From: Methanomassiliicoccus sp.
Lineage (GTDB): Archaea > Thermoplasmatota > Thermoplasmata > Methanomassiliicoccales > Methanomassiliicoccaceae
Length of the DNA: 64,000 bases
Direction: 5' to 3'
Assembly (NCBI GenBank): GCA_018262895.1
Contig: JADFDJ010000009.1
Span: 60,590-124,589 of the forward strand
Part shown: positions 9,840 to 18,082 of the stretch, in pieces
Layout: each line of letters opens with the position of its first letter
How positions within the stretch are numbered: position 1 is the first letter of the stretch
Notes under the pieces: model-generated
What the model was told of the DNA's origin: nothing
Database searches by the model: none
Seen by the model: only the letters and a program-made list of their open reading frames with translations
Position numbers and translations under genes: made by a program

Positions 9840-9875
9840 TTGTCTCGACCTTTCTTATTTTTATTTTAAATTTTT

Positions 9876-9888
9876 ATACATTATGTAT
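9876..9888. promoter_or_regulatory. Palindrome ATACATTATGTAT upstream of the 7896-9839 gene
   Basis: A perfect 13-base palindrome overlapping the probable TATA region (TATAAAAATTT on the minus strand follows at once). It could be a regulator site or simply AT-rich promoter sequence. Confidence 0.35.
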
Positions 9889-9936
9889 ATGGAAATGTTC
9901 GAAAAGGTTTGGAAGAGGTTTGAGGGTGTGTTGGGC

Positions 9937-11778
9937 TCATGTTCCGAAAGCGTAAACCTTGCCATCGATACCGGCGGTGAAGACCACGCCATCATAGATG
10001 GCCACGGTCGCTCCGCCATTGTTGGTCTCCCACACCACGGTGCCGGTGCCAGCGTTCAGCGCGAACAGCTTTACATAACCGAACTCCATCTGACCGGCGG
10101 ATCCCTCGCCCTCTCGGCCGACGAACACCTTGCCGTCGGCGATCACGACGGAGGAGGTCCAGCCACCGATGTCCTGATCGGCAGTTGTGCTCCAGACCTC
10201 AGCACCAGTCGCAGCGTCGAAGCAGTAGGTGATGTGGTCCGAGTAGCCATAGGCTCCGCCAGTGATGTACACCCTGCCGTTGTAGACGGCCGGAGTGGAG
10301 TCGGTCCTCTGGACCGTCTTGGACCACGCCAGCGATCCGTTCGACTCCTTGTAGCAAAACAGAGCGCCGTCCCCGTTCCAATTGTAGGAGGTCACGTACA
10401 CGTTACCTCCGTAGACGCACGGTGAACCGCAGAACTCGCCCTCGTCCTCGGAGTTGACGGACCAGACCTTAGATCCGGTCTCAGCGTTGACGCAGTACAG
10501 GTATCCGCCTGGATCTCCGCCGTACACACAGCTTGTCAGGAAAAGCTTGCCGTCGTGGTATGCGGGAGTGCCCTGCGCATTACCGGTCACGGTGAACTGC
10601 CACGCCTGTGCTCCGGTCTTCTCGTTGTAGGCGATGTACTTTCCACCGTCCCAGTTGCCGATGACGACCTTCCCGTCGGCGACCATGGGGCTGCCGTTGG
10701 TGTTGTCCGGCAGCCCGCTCCAGGCGAGAGTGCCGTTGGAGGCGTACCTCGCTCCGTCGCCGGGGGTGAAGACCAGTCCGTCATGGTATGCGGGCGTTGC
10801 CCAGGAACCGTAGGTGTTGGAGATCGCGCATTCCTTCTTCCACACCGTGGTGCCGGTCTCGACGTCGAGGCCGGCGATATAGCTCTTGCCGCTAGTATCC
10901 AGGCAGTACACGAAGAGCTTTCCCTCCCCAATAGCGAAGGACGAGCTCCCTACGGCATCGAGGGCGGAGCTGGTCCATTTGACGGCGTTGGTATCGGGAG
11001 CGTCACCGGCGTAGTAACCAGTTAGCTGTTGGTCGCCGTGGAACAGCGACCACGTGGTCTCCTCGGAGGGATGGTCGGTAACGGTTATGTACGCGGTCTT
11101 GACCGCCTCTTCGCAACCGGTGGAGTTGCAGGCGGACAGCATAATGGTGTAGCTACCTTTCGCGGTGTAAGTGTGCGAGGGATTCTGCTCCGTGCTATTA
11201 GAACCATCACCGAAGTCCCATGTCCAGTTCGTCGGTGAGTTCGTAGATAAATCAGTTAACTGTACCGTCAATGGTGCGATCCCGGACGTCACGTCGGCGG
11301 AGAAGTCCGCTGCTGATATTTGTCCGGCTGAATGTTCCTCGGCCCAGAACGTCGCACATCCGCAAACCACACCCTTAGAGGCGTAATCATCAGGCATGTG
11401 CAGCGAGAGCTGGGTGTCGTCCGATCCGTTGACGGCCAAGGTGGTAGAGTAATCGGCGTAGGAACCGCCGTCGATGAGCAATCCGAGAACGAAGAGCGGC
11501 TCCTGACCATCCTTGTCACTCGCGGTCGCAGTCACATCTATGGCCTTGAGGCCGATGTTGGTGACCTTGAGGTCCTGCGGCGTTGAGGTCTCTCCGTTGT
11601 ACAATGGTCCGAAGTCCAGCTCGGTAGCGCTCAGTTCGATGGCGATATCTGGCCTCGGCCCCAGGGCCGTGGCCGTCAGATGGACGCTCTTGCTCGTGTT
11701 GGCGGACACTGCCGGGACGGCCACCGCGGCCATCATCATGATGACCGTCAGGACTACCGCCGTTTTTGTTTTTTTCAT
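9937..11778 (-). CDS. Secreted modular protein: N-cassette, PKD, PQQ-like beta-propeller
   Basis: 613 residues. Signal peptide about 1-26, N-cassette about 27-150, one PKD domain (NWTWDFGDGSNSTEQNPSH), then a propeller from about residue 240 to the end. The propeller belongs to a different subtype from the 7896 and 11898 genes and is nearly the same as that of the 16009 gene; a 258-base stretch (10589-10846) differs at only two positions from 16658-16915. No C-terminal anchor. Start ATG at 11778 has an AAGGTAATG ribosome site. Probably a secreted binding or adhesion protein; no catalytic residues recognised. Confidence 0.87.
   Translation of the reverse strand: MKKTKTAVVLTVIMMMAAVAVPAVSANTSKSVHLTATALGPRPDIAIELSATELDFGPLYNGETSTPQDLKVTNIGLKAIDVTATASDKDGQEPLFVLGLLIDGGSYADYSTTLAVNGSDDTQLSLHMPDDYASKGVVCGCATFWAEEHSAGQISAADFSADVTSGIAPLTVQLTDLSTNSPTNWTWDFGDGSNSTEQNPSHTYTAKGSYTIMLSACNSTGCEEAVKTAYITVTDHPSEETTWSLFHGDQQLTGYYAGDAPDTNAVKWTSSALDAVGSSSFAIGEGKLFVYCLDTSGKSYIAGLDVETGTTVWKKECAISNTYGSWATPAYHDGLVFTPGDGARYASNGTLAWSGLPDNTNGSPMVADGKVVIGNWDGGKYIAYNEKTGAQAWQFTVTGNAQGTPAYHDGKLFLTSCVYGGDPGGYLYCVNAETGSKVWSVNSEDEGEFCGSPCVYGGNVYVTSYNWNGDGALFCYKESNGSLAWSKTVQRTDSTPAVYNGRVYITGGAYGYSDHITYCFDAATGAEVWSTTADQDIGGWTSSVVIADGKVFVGREGEGSAGQMEFGYVKLFALNAGTGTVVWETNNGGATVAIYDGVVFTAGIDGKVYAFGT
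10589..10846. repeat. Near-identical block shared with 16658-16915 (copy 1)
   Basis: 258 ungapped bases inside the propeller of the 9937 gene match 16658-16915 with two mismatches by eye, while flanking sequence diverges strongly. Offset is constant at 6069. This is the pattern of recent gene conversion or segmental exchange. Confidence 0.85.
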
Positions 11779-11897
11779 GTCATTACCTTCATGGTTCGTT
11801 TGCGTCGTTCAATAATATTCAATCGGTCAATAAAAATATTGGAAGGGCTGGGATGGACAGTGGCCATCCCGACCCCTCTGGGACCATGGGTCTATCT

Positions 11898-14045
11898 TCA
11901 CTCACCCCCTAAGGCGAAGATGTACCCGGAGTCGTTGCCGAAGAACAGTTTGCCGTCATAGATGGCCACGCCCTGGAGCATGTACTGTACTTGCGCAGGC
12001 GTGTAGGTCCAGATCACGTTCCCGCTGGCATCCACACAATAGACCATTCCAGAGGCGGCGTTGGTGGTGAAGTATATTCTTACCTCGCCATCATGAACGG
12101 ATACGACCGGTGATGACTGAACGCCTCCGGTGACGTTCACCGTCCACTGCGTAGACCCGGTCATTTCGTCCAGGCAGTACAGGTGGTTAGTGCCGCTGAA
12201 CGTCCCATGTCCCACATACACCTTTCCATCGTAGATTGCAGGTGTGGAGGTTCCGCTCCCGATATTGGTCGCCCACTTCTTGGAGGCGTCGAACATGCCG
12301 GTGGCACTGTCGAATCCTATGGCACAGCAGTAGCCGGACTGAATGGTGAAGAACACCATACCCGAGGCCGCGGAATAGGACACCGTGGAGCGTATCATGC
12401 CAGTGGTTATCCCGAACGTCGTCGCCGCGGAGATTTGTTGGGTCACGGAACCGGAGTTCTTGTTCACGGAGGTCAGGGTTCCGTCGTCGCAACCGAAGAC
12501 AACGTAGTTCCCTATGATCGCCGCACCAGCCCAATAGTAGCTCTTAGCGGTCGCGGTGAAGTCCCATACCAAAGCCCCGTTGGCCGCGTTCAGGCAATAG
12601 TAGTGGCCAGCCGTGTTGTTGGAGAACCAGGTCCCGAAGTAGACCTTACCCTCGTCATAGATGACGGGAGTATTGGGCTGGACGGTCCATCCGCTCAACA
12701 ATTGCTTCGACCATATGGTGGCACCAGTGGTGCCGTTCAGGGCGTAGACGAACGTGCCTTGCTTCGCCCCGGAGTTTACAGCCGCGTAAAGAACGCCGTC
12801 ATGGTAGACCGGAGTGGACAGCTGGAACGACACTGTGCTAGGGGACAGGTCGGTCCGCTCCCACAGAAGGGCCCCACTATCAGCATTGTACGCGAAAGCG
12901 CGGGCTTGGTAGTTCATCTCGTATACGACACCATCGGCCACGATGGGCGCTACATCTAAGCCGGACATCCCGCTACCACCCGTGGAGGCGTTCCACAGGA
13001 GCGTATTTCCTGACACGGCCTCGGTAGTCACGCCGGTATGGTAGTTGTCGCCCTGGAAGGTGGCCCAATTCATGGGTGTGACCACCGGGTTGTTGACCGT
13101 TATGTACGCGGTCTTGATCTCATCATCGGACCCTGCGGAGTTTGTCGCTGTCAAGGTGACCGTGTAGATGCCAGCGGTGGCGTAGATATGGCTCGGGTTC
13201 TGCTCGGTGCTTGAGGCACTGTCACCAAAGTCCCAGGACCAGGAGGTCGGGGTGTTTGTCGACAAGTCGGTGAACTGCACGGTCAGAGGAGACATGCCGC
13301 TTATCGCATCGGCGGAGAAGTCCGCCACCGGCGCCAGAACGACTTCATTAACGGTTATGAACGCGCTCTTGACCTCATCGTCGCAACCGGCCCCGTTGCA
13401 TGCAGTCAGGGAGACGGCATAGGTACCGACCGAAGAATACAAGTGGCTGGGATTCTGCTCCGAGCTGGTGGTTTGATCCCCGAAGTCCCAGGACCACGAG
13501 GTCGGGGTGTTTGTCGACAGGTCGGTGAACTGCACTGTGAGCGGCGCCACACCGCTGAGCGGCGATGCGGTGAAGTCTGCTAAGGGGGCCTGGGCAGCAC
13601 TGTGCTCCTCGGCCCAGAAGGTCGCTCCTCCGGTCACGGTGCCTCGGGCAGTGTAGTCGTTAGGTACGTGCAACGCAAGCTGTGTGTCATCGAACTCGTC
13701 CTCTGCCAGCGATGCCGAGTAAGTGTTCCAGGCTGAGTTGTCGATGAGAAGTCCGGGCACGAACAGCGGCTCACTACCGTCGTCGCTAGCCGTGGCGGTC
13801 ACGTCCACGGTCTTGAGGCCGATGTTGGTGACCTTTAGGTCCTGCGGCGCGGACGTGTCTCCGGGATATAGCTGTCCAAAGTCCAACGCGGTCGCGCTAA
13901 GTTCTATGCCGATCTCCGGCTTCGGCTCTAGCACCGTCGCCGTCAGATCGACGCTCTTGCTCTCCTCGGCCGTGGCGGCCGGGGCGGCCACCACGGTCAT
14001 CATCACGATGACCGCGAGAGCTGCCGCCAACTTTGCGAGTTTCAT
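11898..14045 (-). CDS. Secreted modular protein: N-cassette, two PKD domains, PQQ-like beta-propeller
   Basis: 715 residues from the chosen start. An ATG at 14051 sits only two bases from the GGAG ribosome site, whereas the ATG at 14045 is eight bases away and gives the same MKLAKLAAALA start as two paralogues, so 14045 is preferred. Signal peptide, N-cassette (to FWAEEHSA), two consecutive PKD domains each with TPTSWSWDFGD, then a propeller ending FFGNDSGYIFALGGE. It is the only array member with two PKD copies. No anchor or sorting motif at the C-terminus. Confidence 0.87.
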   Translation of the reverse strand: MKLAKLAAALAVIVMMTVVAAPAATAEESKSVDLTATVLEPKPEIGIELSATALDFGQLYPGDTSAPQDLKVTNIGLKTVDVTATASDDGSEPLFVPGLLIDNSAWNTYSASLAEDEFDDTQLALHVPNDYTARGTVTGGATFWAEEHSAAQAPLADFTASPLSGVAPLTVQFTDLSTNTPTSWSWDFGDQTTSSEQNPSHLYSSVGTYAVSLTACNGAGCDDEVKSAFITVNEVVLAPVADFSADAISGMSPLTVQFTDLSTNTPTSWSWDFGDSASSTEQNPSHIYATAGIYTVTLTATNSAGSDDEIKTAYITVNNPVVTPMNWATFQGDNYHTGVTTEAVSGNTLLWNASTGGSGMSGLDVAPIVADGVVYEMNYQARAFAYNADSGALLWERTDLSPSTVSFQLSTPVYHDGVLYAAVNSGAKQGTFVYALNGTTGATIWSKQLLSGWTVQPNTPVIYDEGKVYFGTWFSNNTAGHYYCLNAANGALVWDFTATAKSYYWAGAAIIGNYVVFGCDDGTLTSVNKNSGSVTQQISAATTFGITTGMIRSTVSYSAASGMVFFTIQSGYCCAIGFDSATGMFDASKKWATNIGSGTSTPAIYDGKVYVGHGTFSGTNHLYCLDEMTGSTQWTVNVTGGVQSSPVVSVHDGEVRIYFTTNAASGMVYCVDASGNVIWTYTPAQVQYMLQGVAIYDGKLFFGNDSGYIFALGGE
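13731..13957. repeat. Near-identical N-cassette block shared with 15573-15799 (copy 1)
   Basis: 227 ungapped bases coding part of the N-cassette in the 11898 gene match 15573-15799 in the 14127 gene with about five mismatches by eye, whereas the downstream modules of these genes differ completely. Confidence 0.8.
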
Positions 14046-14126
14046 GTTCATTTCTCCTTGTTTTTTCCATTCTGTTTTTTTACCTGAGAGATATCGGGAA
14101 GGGTTGGGAGGTATTCCCCAATTTTT

Positions 14127-15896
14127 TTATATTGGATAGCAAGGGACACCTTTCCACGTCGGGGTGGTGAACCCTGTGGCTCCCTGTTGGTAGTATATGA
14201 TCAGATTTGTACATCCATTGGCCCAGCCATTACCAACCGTCGGCGCGTTGCCCATGAACACAATGGACGTCAGGGCGGTGCAGCCTCTGAACGCATACTT
14301 CCCGATGGTCGAGATGCTGTCAGGCATGGTCACGGAGGTCAGAGAGATGCAGTAACTGAACGCATAACTGCCAATGCTGGTTACACCGTTGCCGATGGTC
14401 ACTGAGGCCAGGGCTGCGCATCCCTCGAACACACTGGAACCTATACTGGTGACACTGTCTGGTATGCTTACGGAAGTAAGGGCGATGCAGCCGTAGAACG
14501 CGCTGTTGCTGATGCTGGTCACGCCGCTCCCGATGGAGACCGAGGTTAGATTGGTGCAACCATCGAACGCGTTATACCTGATGCTTGTGATACTATCTGG
14601 TATGACCACCGAGTTCAGGGTGGTACAATCCTTGAATGCGCGGTCGCCGACGGTGATGACCGGCAGGCCATCGATCTCACCAGGAATGATGACACTCCCG
14701 CCCGGACCGGTGTAATTCGAGATCGTTATCGCACCGCCGTTGGTGGTGTAGGTGAAGTCGGTGACCGGAGAAACCGGCTCATTGACGACGATATAGCCGC
14801 TTTTGATCTCTTCATCGCTGCTGACGGCGTTGCTAACCATCAACGAGACAGTATAGACCCCCGGCACGGAGTAGGTGTGCGTCGGGTTCTGTTCGGTGCT
14901 GTCCACCACTCCGTCGTTCTCGAAGTCCCAGGACCATGATGTCGGTCCGTTGGTCGACAGGTCTGTGAATTGGACCGACAGGGGGACATTGCCACTGGTC
15001 ACGTCGGTAATAAAGTGAGCCTCTGGTGCTCCCGAACCGATCACTTTTATGTCGATATCAACAACATATAATGCCTGGTCGACCATCGGCTCAAATGTCT
15101 GTCCGACCTGTTCGTATTTCAGATAGTAAAATTTTACATTGTCACCATCGGCGAGCGTGTTGTCATAGATCCAATTGCTGGTCTGCCCGCCGTTGATGAA
15201 CGCGGCCCAGGAATAGGTGTTAAATGACCATGGCTGCTGGTCTGAGATCCCGTTGATCGATTCCAGCCAGAAACTGGGATAAAAATCATCGGAGACCTGG
15301 AACTGCAGACCCGTCTTGGACAAGGCCCCCATCAGGTTCATTATGGCAAGGCCGCTGTAAGGAGTACCGTCCTTAGCAACGAGATCGAATGTCTCGCCGA
15401 CATTGAGTTCGACCTCTCCATCGAATAGAACGGATTCGTAGACGTGCTCCTCGGCCCAGAAGGTCGCTCCACCGCTCACTGCGCCGCGAGCAGCGTATGC
15501 GTCAGGGACGTGCAGCGCGAGCTGGGTGTCGTCCGACTCGTCCGCGACGAGGGTGGCTGAGTAGTCACCATAGGCTGAGTTGTCGATGAGAAGTCCGGGC
15601 ACGAACAGCGGCTCACTACCGTCGTCGCTAGCCGTGGCGGTCACGTCCACGGTCTTGAGGCCGATGTTGGTGACCTTTAGGTCCTGCGGCGCGGACGTGT
15701 CTCCGGGATATAGCTCACCGAAGTCCAACGCGGTCGCGCTAAGTTCTATGCCGATCTCCGGCTTAGGCTCTAGCACCGTAGCCGTCAGATCGACGCTCTC
15801 ACCTACGGGAACAGCAGAAGCTACTGGCAAGAGCGCGCACGTCATCAAGCCGAGGACGAGCGCCAGACTCATTAGCGGTTTAAGATAGGACCTCAT
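14127..15896 (-). CDS. Secreted modular protein: N-cassette, DUF4430-like domain, PKD, BspA-type leucine-rich repeats
   Basis: 589 residues. Signal peptide (MRSYLKPLMSLAL start), N-cassette to about residue 150, then a DUF4430-like domain about 153-285 (YSWAAFINGG, then DGDNVKFYYL). A PKD domain (TSWSWDFENDG) and a block of LRR_5/BspA repeats (TSIGSSVFEGCAALASVTIG-type units) follow. No propeller. The last ~200 residues parallel the end of the 5202 gene (YTGPGGSVIIPGEIDGLPV), so the leucine-rich module has been moved between members. The ATG has a GGAG site eight bases upstream. No anchor seen. Confidence 0.87.
   Translation of the reverse strand: MRSYLKPLMSLALVLGLMTCALLPVASAVPVGESVDLTATVLEPKPEIGIELSATALDFGELYPGDTSAPQDLKVTNIGLKTVDVTATASDDGSEPLFVPGLLIDNSAYGDYSATLVADESDDTQLALHVPDAYAARGAVSGGATFWAEEHVYESVLFDGEVELNVGETFDLVAKDGTPYSGLAIMNLMGALSKTGLQFQVSDDFYPSFWLESINGISDQQPWSFNTYSWAAFINGGQTSNWIYDNTLADGDNVKFYYLKYEQVGQTFEPMVDQALYVVDIDIKVIGSGAPEAHFITDVTSGNVPLSVQFTDLSTNGPTSWSWDFENDGVVDSTEQNPTHTYSVPGVYTVSLMVSNAVSSDEEIKSGYIVVNEPVSPVTDFTYTTNGGAITISNYTGPGGSVIIPGEIDGLPVITVGDRAFKDCTTLNSVVIPDSITSIRYNAFDGCTNLTSVSIGSGVTSISNSAFYGCIALTSVSIPDSVTSIGSSVFEGCAALASVTIGNGVTSIGSYAFSYCISLTSVTMPDSISTIGKYAFRGCTALTSIVFMGNAPTVGNGWANGCTNLIIYYQQGATGFTTPTWKGVPCYPI
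15573..15799. repeat. Near-identical N-cassette block shared with 13731-13957 (copy 2)
   Basis: Second copy of the N-cassette block, constant offset 1842, about five mismatches by eye. Similarity ends inside the signal-peptide coding region, so the signal peptides differ. Confidence 0.8.
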
Positions 15897-16008
15897 CTTC
15901 TGTCTCCTTTCTTTGTTTCCGTTCCATCACTTGTCCGGAACTTGGAAAGTTGGAAATTATGGAAATGGTTTGGAAAGGGTTTTGGAAAGGGTTGAGGATT
16001 GATGGAGT

Positions 16009-17979
16009 TCAGCTTCCGAAGGCGTACACCTTGCCATCGATACCGGCGGTGAAGACCACGCCATCATGGATGGCCACGGTCGCTCCGCCATTGTTGGTCT
16101 CCCACACCACGGTGCCGGTGTCAGCATCGAGCGCGAACAGTTTGGTATAACCGAACGCCATGGTTGCCATATCGCCCTGCTCACGTCCCACGAACACCAA
16201 GCCATCCGCGATGACCACGGAGGAGGTCCAGCCGCCGATGTCCTGATCGGCAGTTGTGCTCCATATCTGCTCACCGGTGACCGCGTCGAAGCAGTAGATG
16301 TGGTGATCGGAAAAGCCGTAGCATCCATCGGTCACGTACACCTTGCCGTCATGAACGGCGGGGGTGGAGTCGGTGCTGCTTTCCAGCGCCACTTTGAACA
16401 CCAGCGCACCATTGGCCTCGTTATAACAGTACAGGAAACCAGCCCCATAGAAGTCATACGAGCTTGCATAGACATACCCGCCAGAAACGCAAGGTGAGCC
16501 ACAGAAGGCACTGTTGCTGTCCCCTGCTGACCATACCATCTGTCCATTTTCTGAGTTAATGCAGTACAATGTCCCGGCAGGATCGCCTCCATAGGACCAG
16601 CTGGTAAGGAAGAAATTGCCATCATGGTAGGCAGGAGTCCCCTGAGCATAACCGTTGACGGTGAACTGCCACGCCTGTGCTCCGGTCTTCTCGTTGTAGG
16701 CGATGTACTTTCCACCGTCCCAGTTGCCGATGACGACCTTCCCATCGGCGACCATGGGGCTGCCATTGGTGTTGTCCGGCAGCCCGCTCCAGGCGAGAGT
16801 GCCGTTGGAGGCGTACCTCGCTCCGTCGCCGGGGGTGAAGACCAGTCCGTCATGGTATGCGGGCGTTGCCCAGGAACCGTAGGTGTTGGAGATCGCGCAT
16901 TCCTTCTTCCACACCAATGCTCCCGTATCAATGTTCAGAGCGGCGATGTAGCTTTTACTGCCATCGTTACAATAGACGAACAGCTTTCCCTCACCGACGA
17001 CGAAGGACGAGCTTGCAACGGCATCGATGTCATCGCTGGCCCACTTCTGAGCGTTGGTGTCAGGGGCATCCCCGGCGTAGTAACCAGTAAGCTGCTGGTT
17101 GCCTTGGAACAGCTCCCATGTGATCTCGGCCTCGGCCTGGATCGTCACGTCGATGTCCACGACGTATAAGGCCTCGTCGATGAGCGGATCATAGGTGTTA
17201 TCGTCATATGTCAGATAGTAGAACTTGACATTGTCTCCGTTCACGAGGTGATTATCACCTAGGCCGTAACTTGCGAAAGCATCGTTGATGAATATGGCCC
17301 AGGAGTACCCTGGCCAGGGCTCGTTAACAATGCCATCTATGGAGTTGAGCCACCAGTTCGGATAGTTTTGATCGTCAGCTCCGATAGAAAGGCCAGTGCT
17401 GTATAGTGCGCCCAGGTCGTTCTCTATCGGCAGGGCGGTGTAGACGGTCCCGTCCTCAGCTGTGAAGTCGAATGTACCGCCCTCCATAAGGGTGACGGTA
17501 CCGTCGTAAAGGACTGTGGTCCCCTGGCCACCTGAGTGCTCCTCGGCCCAGAAGGTCGCTCCACCGCTCACTGTGCCGCGAGCAGCATAGTCGTCGGGGA
17601 CGTGCAGCGCCAGCTGGGTGTCGTCGGACTGGTCGGCGGCAAGTGTAGCGAGGTAATCATTGTAAGACGCCCCATCGATGAGCAGGCCGGGAACGAACAG
17701 CGGCTCAGTGCCGTCATCTCTCGCGGTAGCGGTGACATCGATCTCCTTGAGGCCGATGTTGGTGACCTTGAGGTCCTGCGGATCCGAGGTGTCACCGGGA
17801 TACAATGAGCCGAAGCTTAAGGCGGTCGCGTTCAGTTCGATGCCGATCTCTGGCTTCGGCTCTAGCACCGTCGCCGTCAGATCGACGCTCTTGCTCTCCT
17901 CGGCCGATACGGCCGGAGCGGCCACCACGGTCATCACTACGATGACCGCTAGAGCTGCCGCTAGCTTTGCGAGTTTCAT
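16009..17979 (-). CDS. Secreted modular protein: N-cassette, DUF4430-like domain, PQQ-like beta-propeller
   Basis: 656 residues. Signal peptide of the MKLAKLAAALA type, N-cassette to about 147, DUF4430-like domain about 150-270 (YSWAIFINDAF, then NGDNVKFYYLTYDD), then a propeller that is nearly the same as in the 9937 gene (shared NWDGGKYIAYNEKTGAQAWQ). It therefore combines the DUF4430 module of the 14127 gene with the propeller of the 9937 gene. A perfect GGAGG ribosome site lies six bases before the ATG. No C-terminal anchor. Confidence 0.88.
   Translation of the reverse strand: MKLAKLAAALAVIVVMTVVAAPAVSAEESKSVDLTATVLEPKPEIGIELNATALSFGSLYPGDTSDPQDLKVTNIGLKEIDVTATARDDGTEPLFVPGLLIDGASYNDYLATLAADQSDDTQLALHVPDDYAARGTVSGGATFWAEEHSGGQGTTVLYDGTVTLMEGGTFDFTAEDGTVYTALPIENDLGALYSTGLSIGADDQNYPNWWLNSIDGIVNEPWPGYSWAIFINDAFASYGLGDNHLVNGDNVKFYYLTYDDNTYDPLIDEALYVVDIDVTIQAEAEITWELFQGNQQLTGYYAGDAPDTNAQKWASDDIDAVASSSFVVGEGKLFVYCNDGSKSYIAALNIDTGALVWKKECAISNTYGSWATPAYHDGLVFTPGDGARYASNGTLAWSGLPDNTNGSPMVADGKVVIGNWDGGKYIAYNEKTGAQAWQFTVNGYAQGTPAYHDGNFFLTSWSYGGDPAGTLYCINSENGQMVWSAGDSNSAFCGSPCVSGGYVYASSYDFYGAGFLYCYNEANGALVFKVALESSTDSTPAVHDGKVYVTDGCYGFSDHHIYCFDAVTGEQIWSTTADQDIGGWTSSVVIADGLVFVGREQGDMATMAFGYTKLFALDADTGTVVWETNNGGATVAIHDGVVFTAGIDGKVYAFGS
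16658..16915. repeat. Near-identical block shared with 10589-10846 (copy 2)
   Basis: Second copy of the 258-base propeller block; see the mate at 10589-10846. Shorter blocks (9961-10058 with 16033-16130, one mismatch) show the two propellers are mosaic. Confidence 0.85.
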
Positions 17980-18082
17980 TTTATTCCTCCGTTTTTTAAT
18001 TACCCCATCCCTATCTGTGAGATGGCATCTGATCGAGTGTACTGGTTAGACGATAAGTTTGGTTGGTTAGAAGCTGAGGTGA

